A DNA stretch of 64,000 bases from Candidatus Methanoplasma cognatum (lineage in GTDB: Archaea > Thermoplasmatota > Thermoplasmata > Methanomassiliicoccales > Methanomethylophilaceae). Below are positions 17,765 through 25,921 of the stretch, one piece after another. Numbering within the stretch: position 1 is the first letter of the stretch; every line of letters starts with the position of its first letter. A program made the position numbers and the translations under genes. The notes under the pieces are model-generated. The model worked only from the letters and a program-made list of their open reading frames with translations, had not been told where the DNA came from and searched no databases. Where the stretch lies: assembly GCA_009777615.1 (NCBI GenBank), contig WRLM01000001.1, positions 186,001-250,000 of the forward strand, given 5' to 3'.

Positions 17765-18847
17765 TCAACGTCTGGGTTTGTTGCCGCGTTTTTTCCGCGG
17801 CGCACTCTGGCTCTGCGGTCTTTTCGGCGCTTCGGGGTAGCGTTCTCTGATGTCCTTGAGGCGCAATTCGAATCCCTCTTTGAGCGCGTCCCCTCTGAAC
17901 TCTCCCTTGTTAGCGTCGATCTTCGCGGCGATCAGCACCTTCCCGGCAAGGGCTCTGGCTATCTTACCCCTCTGCCAGTACGGCGACCGGTGCACATCGG
18001 GATGCTGATATATCACTCCGTGCTTCGGAGGCCGTTTACCGGACCTGAGGTGCCTGAACATGGCCTTCTCGGCGCCCAGCAACTGTATCGTGGAAGAAGG
18101 CAGTGAGGACAGCCTCCCCAGACCTCCGGCCAAGGATATGAGTCTGGCCGAAAGCGGGGCGTCCACCAGGGCGCACATGTTCGGCGCGGCCTCCGAAGCT
18201 ATCTCGGCGATATAATCCTCCATTCTTTTCCTCTCCTCGTACAGCCGCATCAGGGCATCGGCGAGGCCCATTATCTCCTTCAGGTCGCCGTCGTCGAGGT
18301 CGGCCCCTATTGAGCTGATGCCGAGGCCGAGTTCTTCGATTATCCTTTCCCGGCCGCCGTGTTCGCCGATCAGCGAAGCATAACGATCGTCCTTAGCGAT
18401 GTCCGACAGCTCCGGGAAATGCATCCCGTACCATTCGTGAAGCCTTTCGTTCAAAAGGTTGGAGCTTTCTATGAGATCATCCAGCCCCCTTATCGCATGC
18501 ACAAGGTTCCTGTCCCGCGGAACGGGTTCGGATGTTCTCAGCTTTCCGAGACCCAGCATGGCACGGTGCATGATATCTTCGGTGAATCCGAACGACATTG
18601 GATCAAGGAACGAGGAGTCATAGAACATAGGCTTTCCAAGCTCCGACTGCCTGGAGTCGGAGACGAATACCTTTGGCATCTTCCCGGCAAGTTCCCTTTC
18701 TTCGTCGAGGATGGAGCCTCTCTGCATATATGCGAGCTTCTCCGCGATAAGGTCCGGATCACCCGGCATGAGTTTTTTGTCAATGATCCTCCCGCTCTTC
18801 TCATCTATGAGAAATGTTCCGAACCATTTTGTCACAAGTACTGCCAT
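17765..18847 (-). CDS. nop5: C/D box RNP core protein Nop5 (Nop56/58-like)
   Basis: A 360-residue Nop5. The central coiled coil is followed by the NOP domain, with the conserved APNMCALVDAPLSARLISLAGGL and IQLLGAEKAMFRHL...PPKHGVIYQHP segments, then a basic tail ending KKRGNKPRR. It scaffolds fibrillarin and L7Ae on C/D guide RNAs for 2'-O-methylation of rRNA and tRNA. In many archaea the fibrillarin gene is adjacent; here the neighbours are the aldolase and aIF5A genes, and no fibrillarin is present in the window. Confidence 0.93.
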   Translation of the reverse strand: MAVLVTKWFGTFLIDEKSGRIIDKKLMPGDPDLIAEKLAYMQRGSILDEERELAGKMPKVFVSDSRQSELGKPMFYDSSFLDPMSFGFTEDIMHRAMLGLGKLRTSEPVPRDRNLVHAIRGLDDLIESSNLLNERLHEWYGMHFPELSDIAKDDRYASLIGEHGGRERIIEELGLGISSIGADLDDGDLKEIMGLADALMRLYEERKRMEDYIAEIASEAAPNMCALVDAPLSARLISLAGGLGRLSSLPSSTIQLLGAEKAMFRHLRSGKRPPKHGVIYQHPDVHRSPYWQRGKIARALAGKVLIAAKIDANKGEFRGDALKEGFELRLKDIRERYPEAPKRPQSQSAPRKKRGNKPRR

Positions 18848-18851
18848 GCGA

Positions 18852-19457
18852 TCACATCTTCAAGAGTCTCTTTATCTCGGAAGGAGGGAGTTCATCCGTG
18901 TTCCCCGCCAGTATCTGCAGCCTTGCCTGGAACTCCAGTTCTTCCATCCTGTTGAACGCTTCCTCCAGGGTCCTTCCCTGGGTTATCGCCCCGTGTCTTT
19001 CCATCAGCATCGCCTTGCATGACGAGTGCTCGGCAACTGCGTCAACCAGTTTCTTTGATCCCGGCGTAAAGTAGCCGATCATGGGGACGTCGCCAAGCAG
19101 GATGACGCCTTCTGGTGTAAGTGAGCTTCTTATCTTTTCTCCTCTGACCGCGAGCGCGGTGCAGTACAGGGGGTGGCAGTGTATCACCGCCGCCGTATCC
19201 GGGTCAGCTTTGAAAAGTGCGATGTGGAACCTCTTTTCCATGGACGGTTTTCCGTCGGAGAGCACTCTTCCCCTCACGTCCATCAGCACCATGTCCTCGG
19301 GCCTGAGCAGGCCTTTGTTCCTGCCGCTCGGAGTTATGATGAATTCTTTATCGTTGAGGCGCAGACTCATGTTGCCTCCCGCCGATACGGTGAGGTTCCG
19401 GTCGTAAAGAAGCTTGCAGACCTCCGTCAGCTTGTTGCGCGCGAACTGTTCATTCAT
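18852..19457 (-). CDS. Class II aldolase/adducin-family protein (fuculose-phosphate-aldolase-like)
   Basis: A 201-residue class II aldolase with zinc ligands HCHPLY and ERHGAIT, and the N-terminal SAGGNMSLRL phosphate-binding segment. Candidates are L-fuculose-1-phosphate aldolase, 5-deoxyribulose-1-phosphate aldolase or methylthioribulose-1-phosphate dehydratase. The start overlaps the stop of the MtnA-type isomerase by 8 bases. That pairing, with the deaminase at 63515, favours a role in 5'-deoxyadenosine or methylthioadenosine salvage, where the aldolase would release DHAP and an aldehyde. nop5 follows after 4 bases. Confidence 0.85.
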   Translation of the reverse strand: MNEQFARNKLTEVCKLLYDRNLTVSAGGNMSLRLNDKEFIITPSGRNKGLLRPEDMVLMDVRGRVLSDGKPSMEKRFHIALFKADPDTAAVIHCHPLYCTALAVRGEKIRSSLTPEGVILLGDVPMIGYFTPGSKKLVDAVAEHSSCKAMLMERHGAITQGRTLEEAFNRMEELEFQARLQILAGNTDELPPSEIKRLLKM

Positions 19458-20454
19458 TGTCCATCACCTTTCTGATATCTTTCGGTTTTAGTATCCCCCT
19501 TTCCGTTATGAAGCCGGTGACGAGTTCCGCCGGAGTCACGTCGAATGCGGGGTTAAGGGCAGGAGACCCTTCGGGAGCTATCCTCATCCCGCAGACCTCC
19601 GTGACCTCTTTCTCGGACCTCTGCTCTATCTCTATTTCCTTTCCTTCCTTCATTTTGAAATCGAAGGTGGAGACGGGCGCGGCGACGTAGAAAGGTATGC
19701 CGAAATGCTTAGCGGCGATCGCTTTGTCGAAGGTCCCTATCTTGTTGGCGAAGTCGCCGTTGGCAGTGATGCGGTCCGCACCCGTTATTATCATGTCCAC
19801 GCCTTTTTCCATATAGTAGGCGGATGCGCCGTCGGGGATCACGGCGTGGTTGATCCCCTCCTGATTCAGTTCCCAGGCGGTAAGCTGCATGCCTTGAAGC
19901 CTGGGCCTTGTTTCTGAGGCAAATACAAAGAACCTTTTGCCGTCTGCCCACGCTCTTCTTATCGGAGCCAGCGCCGTGCCGACATCGACAGTAGCGAGGG
20001 CTCCGGCGTTACAGTGGGTCATGACCTTCATTCCGTTTCTGATGAGCTGCGAACCGTGCTCTCCGATCTTTGTACATTTATTGACTATCATATCCGCATA
20101 ATCGTCGGCGGCTTCGATCGGATCCGAACCGCCCTTGAGAAGACCGTACATATGGTCCACCGCAAAGAAGAGGTCGTTTGCGGTGGGCCTTGCAGCCTTG
20201 AGATCTTTTGACGCCTGGTCCGGATCTATCCCGGAAAGGGATGCCAGACACATTCCGTAAGCGGCGGCGGCCCCTATGGAGGGAGCGCCGCGCGTGGTCA
20301 TGTTCCTTATGGCCTCCGCGACTTCTCTGTGATCGTTAAAAGAGACTATCTCCACCTTATGCGGAAGTTCCCGCTGGTCGATCATCTTTACGCTTCCGCT
20401 TTCGAACCATACTGCTCTGAGATCCCTGATCCCGCTCTCCGTTCTTACTTTCAA
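19450..20454 (-). CDS. MtnA-family isomerase (methylthioribose-1-phosphate isomerase-like)
   Basis: A 334-residue protein of the eIF2B-related isomerase family. The MtnA hallmarks are present: TRGAPSIGAAAAYG, the catalytic Cys in MTHCNAGALAT, and GADRITANGDFANKIGT with the catalytic Asp. It would convert 5-methylthioribose-1-phosphate or 5-deoxyribose-1-phosphate to the ribulose form. Ribose-1,5-bisphosphate isomerase is a related alternative, but the overlap with a class II aldolase gene supports the salvage role. The start is about 55 bases from the next upstream gene. Confidence 0.87.
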   Translation of the reverse strand: MKVRTESGIRDLRAVWFESGSVKMIDQRELPHKVEIVSFNDHREVAEAIRNMTTRGAPSIGAAAAYGMCLASLSGIDPDQASKDLKAARPTANDLFFAVDHMYGLLKGGSDPIEAADDYADMIVNKCTKIGEHGSQLIRNGMKVMTHCNAGALATVDVGTALAPIRRAWADGKRFFVFASETRPRLQGMQLTAWELNQEGINHAVIPDGASAYYMEKGVDMIITGADRITANGDFANKIGTFDKAIAAKHFGIPFYVAAPVSTFDFKMKEGKEIEIEQRSEKEVTEVCGMRIAPEGSPALNPAFDVTPAELVTGFITERGILKPKDIRKVMDNE

Positions 20455-20510
20455 AACCGATTCTCCTTATTCTGTCATTCGGTTAGGATTATAAAGGCGT
20501 TGGCGTGAGG

Positions 20511-21143
20511 TCATTTCCTTTCAGGTTCGAAGGTAAGGACCACTCCGTTACCCATCACCATGCTGTCCTTGAGCACAAGCCTTACGCCGCCTTCTAGGAC
20601 CCAGCCGTTCCCGCCGGCCGGCGTCGGGGCGTCCCTTCCGCCGATGATCAGCCCCCCGACGAACACTGTGTACCTATCCACCAGTCCTTCTCTGAAAAAG
20701 GAGGCGATCGTCTCCCCGCCCCCCTCTACAAGGATGCTCTCGATCCCTATGTCCTCGGCAAGTTCTTCCAGTACCTTTGAAAGGCAGATCTCGCCGTCAT
20801 AACGTATCGTTTCTTCGCAATCCCATTCTTTTTCGCAGTCCGAGGATGTTATGATGACGGTCGGCGCCCGCTCGTCCAGCACCAGCGCGTCGTCGGGCGT
20901 CCTTCCGTGGGGATCTATCACGATACGTATGGGGTTGGTGTCATAATCCGATCCTTTCACGGTGAGGTGGGGATTGTCGGCAAGAACGGTACCGACGCCG
21001 ACCAGGATAGCGTCGTATTTTTTTCTCAGCCCTTTAACTCGGTTCATGTCCTCATCCGAGGATATCCTGACCTGTTTCCTCTCTATGCCGGCGATCTTCC
21101 CGTCGGCGGACATGGCGCAGTTGACGTGAATGAAAGGTCTCAC
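20511..21143 (-). CDS. 2,5-diamino-6-(ribosylamino)pyrimidinone 5'-phosphate reductase (RibD C-domain type)
   Basis: A 210-residue NADPH-dependent reductase of the RibD C-terminal type, the archaeal stand-alone enzyme of the riboflavin and F420 precursor route. It shows the N-terminal NCAMSADGKIAG strand, a GLRKKYDAILVGVGTVLADNPHLTV segment that lines the substrate pocket, and the C-terminal ILVEGGGETIASFF cofactor loop. The start overlaps the rtcA stop by four bases, so the two genes are cotranscribed although functionally unrelated. Confidence 0.9.
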   Translation of the reverse strand: MRPFIHVNCAMSADGKIAGIERKQVRISSDEDMNRVKGLRKKYDAILVGVGTVLADNPHLTVKGSDYDTNPIRIVIDPHGRTPDDALVLDERAPTVIITSSDCEKEWDCEETIRYDGEICLSKVLEELAEDIGIESILVEGGGETIASFFREGLVDRYTVFVGGLIIGGRDAPTPAGGNGWVLEGGVRLVLKDSMVMGNGVVLTFEPERK

Positions 21144-22171
21144 GGATATCCCTCCGACGATACGGAGAAATGGTATCCGTCGCTTTTCCTTTCCACACCG
21201 AACCGGACGTTGAGGAAGGATTCCAAAGTATCCATCTGGCTCAGAAGGTGTTTGCTTATTCTGGAGACCACGAAGCTGCTCTTGCCCTCCGCCATGGCCA
21301 TGTAGGGCAGGAGCTGGTCCGCAGTGTGTACGTCTATCGTGGAACTGTTCTCCATTTCCTGGAGGAGGTCTTTGGCCGCATCTATCCCGGACCGCTCCGC
21401 CGGATGCCCTCTCGACGTGAGGACATTACTCGAAAGTCTGCCGTTCTCATAGTTTGCGACGAGGACAAGCCCGGCCCCCCTTGAGGTTCCGGTGCAGTTC
21501 TGGACCTCCGTCTCCACGTCGTGTTCTTCCCCCAGGGTCCTTACGCAGGCGTTCACCATCTCTCTGTTAATCTTTTCAGAAAGGTGCTGGGTGAAACATC
21601 TGACCTTTATGTACTTCAGTCTGCCCAGGTCATTGAGCTCGATAGGCGTTATCTTTCCGATAGGGTCCATTGTGACCGTCACATGCCCCCCGCCGATGGG
21701 ATAGAATCCTCTTTCGATTATGTTCAGATGGGCGTTGATACCCATTCTTCTCATGAGCGGGAAAAGGACAAGCTCATATGAGTCCAAAGGGGGGGCCCAC
21801 ATGACATTCGTCCCGCCGTTTATGTCGATGGTCAGCTTTTCTTTGTTCTTCCTCGCCGCCAGTAGGACGGCCTGAAGCACCAGGCTTATGCTGCCCGCCG
21901 ATCCGATATCCATCTTCAGGAAGGAGTGCTCCTCGTTGCCCGGATAGAACGTGAGCTCGCTTGAACCGATGGTGTTCCCCTCGACCTTCGAACCGGTCAT
22001 CATGGCCACAGCGTTTATGGCGGTGGTGTGCTGTTTCGAAAGGCCGTTGGTGGGCCGGTTCTCCCTTATCCTTGTCAACCTGGTAGGTGTGCCTGTGATC
22101 GCTGACAGCGCTACGGAAGTCCGGACCATCTGTCCGCCACCCTCTCCTCTGGAACTGTCTATCTCAAGCAT
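21140..22171 (-). CDS. rtcA: RNA 3'-terminal phosphate cyclase
   Basis: A 343-residue RtcA. The opening SRGEGGGQMVRTSVALS and the nucleophilic His in VHTADQLLPYMAMA are diagnostic. It converts RNA 3'-phosphates to 2',3'-cyclic phosphates using ATP. The frame is open 20 codons further upstream, but the ATG at 22171 gives the canonical MLEIDSSRGEGGG start. No RtcB ligase is seen in the window. It is followed by the RibD-type reductase with a 4-base overlap. Confidence 0.92.
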   Translation of the reverse strand: MLEIDSSRGEGGGQMVRTSVALSAITGTPTRLTRIRENRPTNGLSKQHTTAINAVAMMTGSKVEGNTIGSSELTFYPGNEEHSFLKMDIGSAGSISLVLQAVLLAARKNKEKLTIDINGGTNVMWAPPLDSYELVLFPLMRRMGINAHLNIIERGFYPIGGGHVTVTMDPIGKITPIELNDLGRLKYIKVRCFTQHLSEKINREMVNACVRTLGEEHDVETEVQNCTGTSRGAGLVLVANYENGRLSSNVLTSRGHPAERSGIDAAKDLLQEMENSSTIDVHTADQLLPYMAMAEGKSSFVVSRISKHLLSQMDTLESFLNVRFGVERKSDGYHFSVSSEGYP

Positions 22172-22328
22172 GGTATCACTGGCAGGAATGCAAGGAATGA
22201 TATAAAACCTATAATAGAGAATGCGCTGCAAACCCCGATAAGATGAGGGATTTATCCTATTCTTTTCATAAACTCTTCGAAAACGGCGCGTTCATTGGTG
22301 TATATGCGGCGCGGAGCATGACGGAAGG

Positions 22329-22400
22329 TGCGATTGCCGGGATTCGAACCCGGGCTAGAAGCTTGGGAAGCTTCAGTCCTAACCACTAGACTACAATCGC
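22329..22400 (-). tRNA. tRNA-Gly (CCC)
   Basis: A complete cloverleaf on the minus strand. Acceptor GCGATTG pairs with CAATCGC, the anticodon arm GAAGC-TTCCCAA-GCTTC gives anticodon CCC, and the T arm is CCGGG-TTCGAAT-CCCGG. The discriminator base is A. CCA is not encoded (ACCT follows), unlike the other three tRNA genes here. A TATA-like element lies at about 22423-22431. Confidence 0.95.
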
Positions 22401-22635
22401 TTGACCGCACATATTCACGGGACAGTTATATCTTTTTCCTTATTGGCTGAGTTCGATAATATGCCCTCACTTTTTTGGACCGGCGGAAAGAAGACGTCTT
22501 CGTGCCGCCGCTCTGTCTCAGTTCCAGCCCGCTTCACAGAGATCAAAAAGTTTGCAGGCCGTCAGCAGATTCACGCATCAAATTAACAAATCAAATGGAC
22601 AGTTTTTAATAATTCTTCAGTGATGGTGGCGCACC

Positions 22636-22711
22636 GGGCTCGTGGTCTAGGGGTTATGACGTCGCCCTTACAAGGCGGAGGTCGCCGGTTCAAATCCGGC
22701 CGGGCCCACCA
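22636..22711 (+). tRNA. tRNA-Val (TAC)
   Basis: A complete cloverleaf. Acceptor GGGCTCG pairs with CGGGCCC, the anticodon loop CTTACAA gives anticodon TAC, and the T arm is GCCGG-TTCAAAT-CCGGC. The terminal CCA is encoded. A TATA element (tttttaataat, about 22603-22613) lies at the right distance. It is nearly identical to tRNA-Val(CAC) on the opposite strand at 23195. Confidence 0.96.
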
Positions 22712-23194
22712 GTTTTACTCATATGGACCTTCGGCACAATTGTTTATATATAATGTAAGCTATATTGTTGGATGATACTTCCAACCAAGGCATATCACTC
22801 CGAACCGTAAGAATAACCATTCTTCTTCCTCCGTTCTTACGGTTCGAGAAACATTTTAAAAAAATGGCCGGAAACAATTGCGGCCAGATGAGAAAAGCGG
22901 CCCCCGCACATCATTTTTTCGACGTGTCATAAGGGCCCCCCGATCAGACTGGCCCGCGTCTTTTACCTTTGACCTATCATTGGTGAAGCGTCCATTTTTG
23001 TCCCTCGGCGAAGGGACTTGGACTCCTGCTGAAAAACCATCTGAAACCCATTCTATCACCGGCCCCATCAATAGGGAGATAATTCCCGCAGAGAGACATA
23101 TAACCAAGGGCGCGGTTGTTACTGGAAATCAAGTCATGCGGCCTTACTGCGCCCTTCAGTCGAATAAAGGGCTCTAGCGATGTTGATCTATATA
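22712..23194. other. Gene-free interval between the two tRNA-Val genes with several strong hairpins
   Basis: I find no convincing protein gene in these 483 bases. The interval has a good TATA box (tttatatataatg, about 22743-22754) and a row of perfect inverted repeats: 22801-22813 with 22834-22846 (13 bp), 22865-22870 with 22881-22886 (6 bp), a nested pair at 22990-22994/23019-23023 and 23000-23005/23012-23017, and 23106-23113 with 23149-23156 (8 bp). This density suggests a structured non-coding RNA. I looked for RNase P and SRP RNA signatures and saw none. Confidence 0.45.
22801..22846 (+). ncRNA. Candidate small RNA hairpin
   Basis: Arms CGAACCGTAAGAA (22801-22813) and TTCTTACGGTTCG (22834-22846) are perfectly complementary over 13 bp with a 20-base loop. 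A TATA box about 50 bases upstream predicts a transcript start near 22775. An alternative inner pairing, AAGAAT with ATTCTT around AACC, is mutually exclusive with the long stem. No downstream gene on this strand would be controlled by it before the tRNA. The RNA identity is unknown. Confidence 0.4.
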
Positions 23195-23270
23195 TGGTGG
23201 GCCCGGCCGGATTTGAACCGGCGACCTTCGCCGTGTGAAGGCGACGTCATAACCCCTAGACCACAGGCCC
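23195..23270 (-). tRNA. tRNA-Val (CAC)
   Basis: A complete cloverleaf on the minus strand. Acceptor GGGCCTG pairs with CGGGCCC (one G-U), the anticodon loop TTCACAC gives anticodon CAC, and the T arm is identical to that of tRNA-Val(TAC). CCA is encoded. A TATA-like element lies at about 23298-23305. With the TAC gene it forms a long inverted repeat of about 76 bases around the structured interval. Confidence 0.96.
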
Positions 23271-23427
23271 GTGTCCCGACCTATTATAATTGGGGTATTT
23301 AACGATTGAGAGTGCATCCCCTGCCGAATTTCCCGCAGCGGCCGGCTAATTACCTATATAGAATACTCATTATCGCAGGCTTAGCAGAATCAGCATAAAA
23401 TATGAGAAATGAATATGTATTGTTACA

Positions 23428-23769
23428 ATGGGAAAAACATGTCTAGGTTGCGGTAAGGCCATGGGCGGCATGCTGGGAGCGTACGGGGTCAAACTCCTAT
23501 ACGGAGAGGTATGTCTCACCTGCAACAAGAAATTGAATTCGATACCGAACCATCAGTTCCTCACCCCCACTCAGATAAAGGACGTCATCAGCGGCAGGGT
23601 CCGTAAAGAGGATGTCAGGGTATCGTCCAACTTCGTGCATCCGGGCGAGGCCACCGAGAAAAAACTGTCTCCCGCCGAGGAGATCAGGCAGTACAAGGAA
23701 CTGCTGGATGACGGCATCATATCGCAGGAAGAGTTCGATACGGTCAAAAGACGAATTATGAACCTCTGA
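23428..23769 (+). CDS. Small zinc-binding protein with C-terminal SHOCT domain
   Basis: A 113-residue protein. The N terminus carries two Cys pairs, TCLGCGKAMGG and VCLTCNKK, forming a likely zinc knuckle. The C-terminal 30 residues (EEIRQYKELLDDGIISQEEFDTVKRRIM) are a SHOCT domain, a short oligomerisation motif found at protein ends. An ATG start with an upstream AT-rich promoter region is evident. The role is unknown; proteins of this build are frequently encoded beside stress or membrane functions, which is not the case here. Confidence 0.75.
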   Translation: MGKTCLGCGKAMGGMLGAYGVKLLYGEVCLTCNKKLNSIPNHQFLTPTQIKDVISGRVRKEDVRVSSNFVHPGEATEKKLSPAEEIRQYKELLDDGIISQEEFDTVKRRIMNL

Positions 23770-23826
23770 TCGCGGGATCGGATCCCGCCGAAGGCAGGGC
23801 GTTGCGTAAGGTTAACATAGCTATGC

Positions 23827-25227
23827 ATGGTTTTGGTGGATATGGCGAATTCAGATCATCCCCCGTACGACGATGAGAAGTTCGAGACCGCTTTCCAAGC
23901 GGCCCTCCAAATAAAAAAGAGGGACTATCCTTCATACATAGGGGGCATGAAAGTAGCGTCCGGCGCGGAGTTCATTGTAAAAAGCCCTATCGACAGCAGT
24001 ATCAGCTTCGGGGCGTTCCAGGAGCCGGAGGACGGGATAACCGACCTTGCCGTAGATGCGGCGGTGAAGGCCCACTCCTCATGGGCCAGCATGCCGGCGC
24101 AGGATAGGATAGGTTATTTTGATAGCCTGCTGGAGACCATCAGGACACAAAGATACAGGCTGGCCGCGATCGTCCTTCTGAGTTCAGGTATGACAAGGCA
24201 GGAATCGGTCGCGGAGGTTGACAGGCTCATAGAGATCATATCAGAGTGTGCCACGGCAAAGAGCATCAAGAAAGGAAAGACCGGAGTCTGGGGTATAATA
24301 ACGTCGTACAACTCGCCGCTGGCGTCCCCCGTCGGCCATGCGGTCGCGGCGATGATCGCCGGCAATACGGTAGTGGTCATGCCTTCGAGATACTGCCCCG
24401 TTCCCGTTTATATGGCTTATGAAATGATGGAGAACGCCGGCCTCCCGCCGGGCGTGATGAATCTTATCGTCGACAAGAAGAACAGGACATACGAGCAGCT
24501 GGCCAACGACCTCAGACTGGAAGGCATACTGATATCCGGATCCGCCGACTATCTGGAGGATATGATGTTCCTTCAGATAGACGATGAACTGAAGGTCCTG
24601 AATGAGCTCAAAGGGATGAATCCCATAATCGTTCACAGGCCAGGCGATATAAACACGGCGGCGAAAGACATACTTTCGTCGGCGTTCAGATACAGCGGCC
24701 AGAGACTCTTCTCCTCGTCAAAACTGATCGTGACCTCTGAGGACAGCAACAGACTGATCAACGCGCTTCTGGAAAAAGTAAAAGAACTGAAGACAGGGGA
24801 CCCGGCGGATGCGGACACCTTCGCAGGGCCGATGATATCCGAAGCCGCCGGAAAGGAGTTCGTGAATAAGACAGATAAGGTCAGAGGCAACATATTGTAC
24901 GGGGCCAGGAAGGTCGAGGACGAGTTCACCCGCAACGGCTCGTATTTTACTCCCGCCGTCATCAGCGGACTCGGCGACGACAACGAGCTGATGTACATGG
25001 ACTCCGGGCTGCCGATACTCAGCATAAAGATAGTACAGGATATGGACTCGGCAATAGAGGAGCTCGAAGAAACGGAATGCGGGCTTTCCGCCGGCATCAT
25101 GTCAAAAGATCAGAGGGCGGTAGACAGGTTCCTTTCTGAGGCCGACGTCAAATTCAAGTTCGTGAACGAGAGCAGCACCTCGCTCCGCCCGGCGGCGTAC
25201 GCCAGGGCGGAAGAGTTCCTCAAGTGA
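23827..25227 (+). CDS. Aldehyde-dehydrogenase-superfamily protein lacking the catalytic Cys
   Basis: A 466-residue ALDH-fold protein closest in look to succinate-semialdehyde or pyrroline-carboxylate dehydrogenases. The cofactor region WGIITSYNSPLASPVGHAVAAMIAGNTVVVMPS and the catalytic-base strand LNELKGMNPIIV (Glu260) are retained. At the nucleophile position, however, the motif reads SGQRLFSSSK, with Leu294 where GQxC is expected. The codon is CTC, so this is not a single-base slip from TGC. A non-canonical or structural role is likely. Alternative starts at Met6 are possible. It converges with the radical SAM gene, the stop codons abutting. Confidence 0.75.
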   Translation: MVLVDMANSDHPPYDDEKFETAFQAALQIKKRDYPSYIGGMKVASGAEFIVKSPIDSSISFGAFQEPEDGITDLAVDAAVKAHSSWASMPAQDRIGYFDSLLETIRTQRYRLAAIVLLSSGMTRQESVAEVDRLIEIISECATAKSIKKGKTGVWGIITSYNSPLASPVGHAVAAMIAGNTVVVMPSRYCPVPVYMAYEMMENAGLPPGVMNLIVDKKNRTYEQLANDLRLEGILISGSADYLEDMMFLQIDDELKVLNELKGMNPIIVHRPGDINTAAKDILSSAFRYSGQRLFSSSKLIVTSEDSNRLINALLEKVKELKTGDPADADTFAGPMISEAAGKEFVNKTDKVRGNILYGARKVEDEFTRNGSYFTPAVISGLGDDNELMYMDSGLPILSIKIVQDMDSAIEELEETECGLSAGIMSKDQRAVDRFLSEADVKFKFVNESSTSLRPAAYARAEEFLK

Positions 25228-25917
25228 TCAGACGCCCCTGATCCTTACTTTTTCGATATGTCCTTTGGCCGTCTCGGCCATCTTCACCAGCGCGGGCTTG
25301 GGATATGGCGTGACGTTCATTTTCGGGTCGAGGGTGACCCTCGGATCGAACTGCTGTATGATCATGCTTTTCGAACCGTCAAGGTCCGCGAGCATCTTTC
25401 CGAACGATCCGTGGGTTACGATGCCCGGGACCGCGACCGTCCGTATCTCATACGGCATCTCCGATTCGTGAATTATCCTGAGGCTTCTTTTTATCCGCTC
25501 TATATCGACGTCCGTCCCCGCAGCCTTGGAGTATGACGACGGATCGAGAGGGGCCATTATGTGTATGCAGACCTTGTCCACAAGCTTCGCTCCGACAAGG
25601 TCGTCCAATATGTCCGGATAATATCCGTTCGTATCCAGTTTTATCTTGATCTTAAGCTTCCTAAGATCGCCGATAAGTTTGTACAGGTCATTGTGCATAG
25701 TAGGCTCCCCGCCGGAGATCACGACTGCCTCCAAAAAGTCCTTGTTATCCTTTATGTATCCGAGAATCAGGGACAGGTCCATATCGCCGGTTCCGTCTAG
25801 GAGGTCCGGTCTGTTGCAGAAGGGGCATCTGAAGTTGCATCCCCCTAACAATATCATGCAGGCGTTCTTCCCCTCCCAATCCTGGAGGGTGGTCTTCACG
25901 AACCCCGCGATCCTCAT
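25228..25917 (-). CDS. Radical SAM activase, NrdG-like (anaerobic ribonucleotide reductase activation)
   Basis: A 229-residue radical SAM protein with the cluster motif CNFRCPFCN and the SAM-binding strand VVISGGEPTMH. The opening IAGFVKTTLQDWEGKNACMI is characteristic of the NrdG2-type activating enzymes that install a glycyl radical on anaerobic ribonucleotide reductase. No NrdD gene is in the window. It ends exactly where the convergent ALDH-like gene ends, and follows the ACT-domain gene after 4 bases in the same direction, so the two are cotranscribed. Confidence 0.85.
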   Translation of the reverse strand: MRIAGFVKTTLQDWEGKNACMILLGGCNFRCPFCNRPDLLDGTGDMDLSLILGYIKDNKDFLEAVVISGGEPTMHNDLYKLIGDLRKLKIKIKLDTNGYYPDILDDLVGAKLVDKVCIHIMAPLDPSSYSKAAGTDVDIERIKRSLRIIHESEMPYEIRTVAVPGIVTHGSFGKMLADLDGSKSMIIQQFDPRVTLDPKMNVTPYPKPALVKMAETAKGHIEKVRIRGV

Positions 25918-25921
25918 GTCA

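Noticed and set aside
22878-23177. A 99-codon frame in the interval between the tRNA-Val genes
   Set aside because: It has no recognisable domain, and the region is dominated by inverted repeats. A structured RNA explains the sequence better.
22712-23194. RNase P or SRP RNA gene between the tRNA-Val genes
   Set aside because: The conserved core sequences of those RNAs were not found on either strand.
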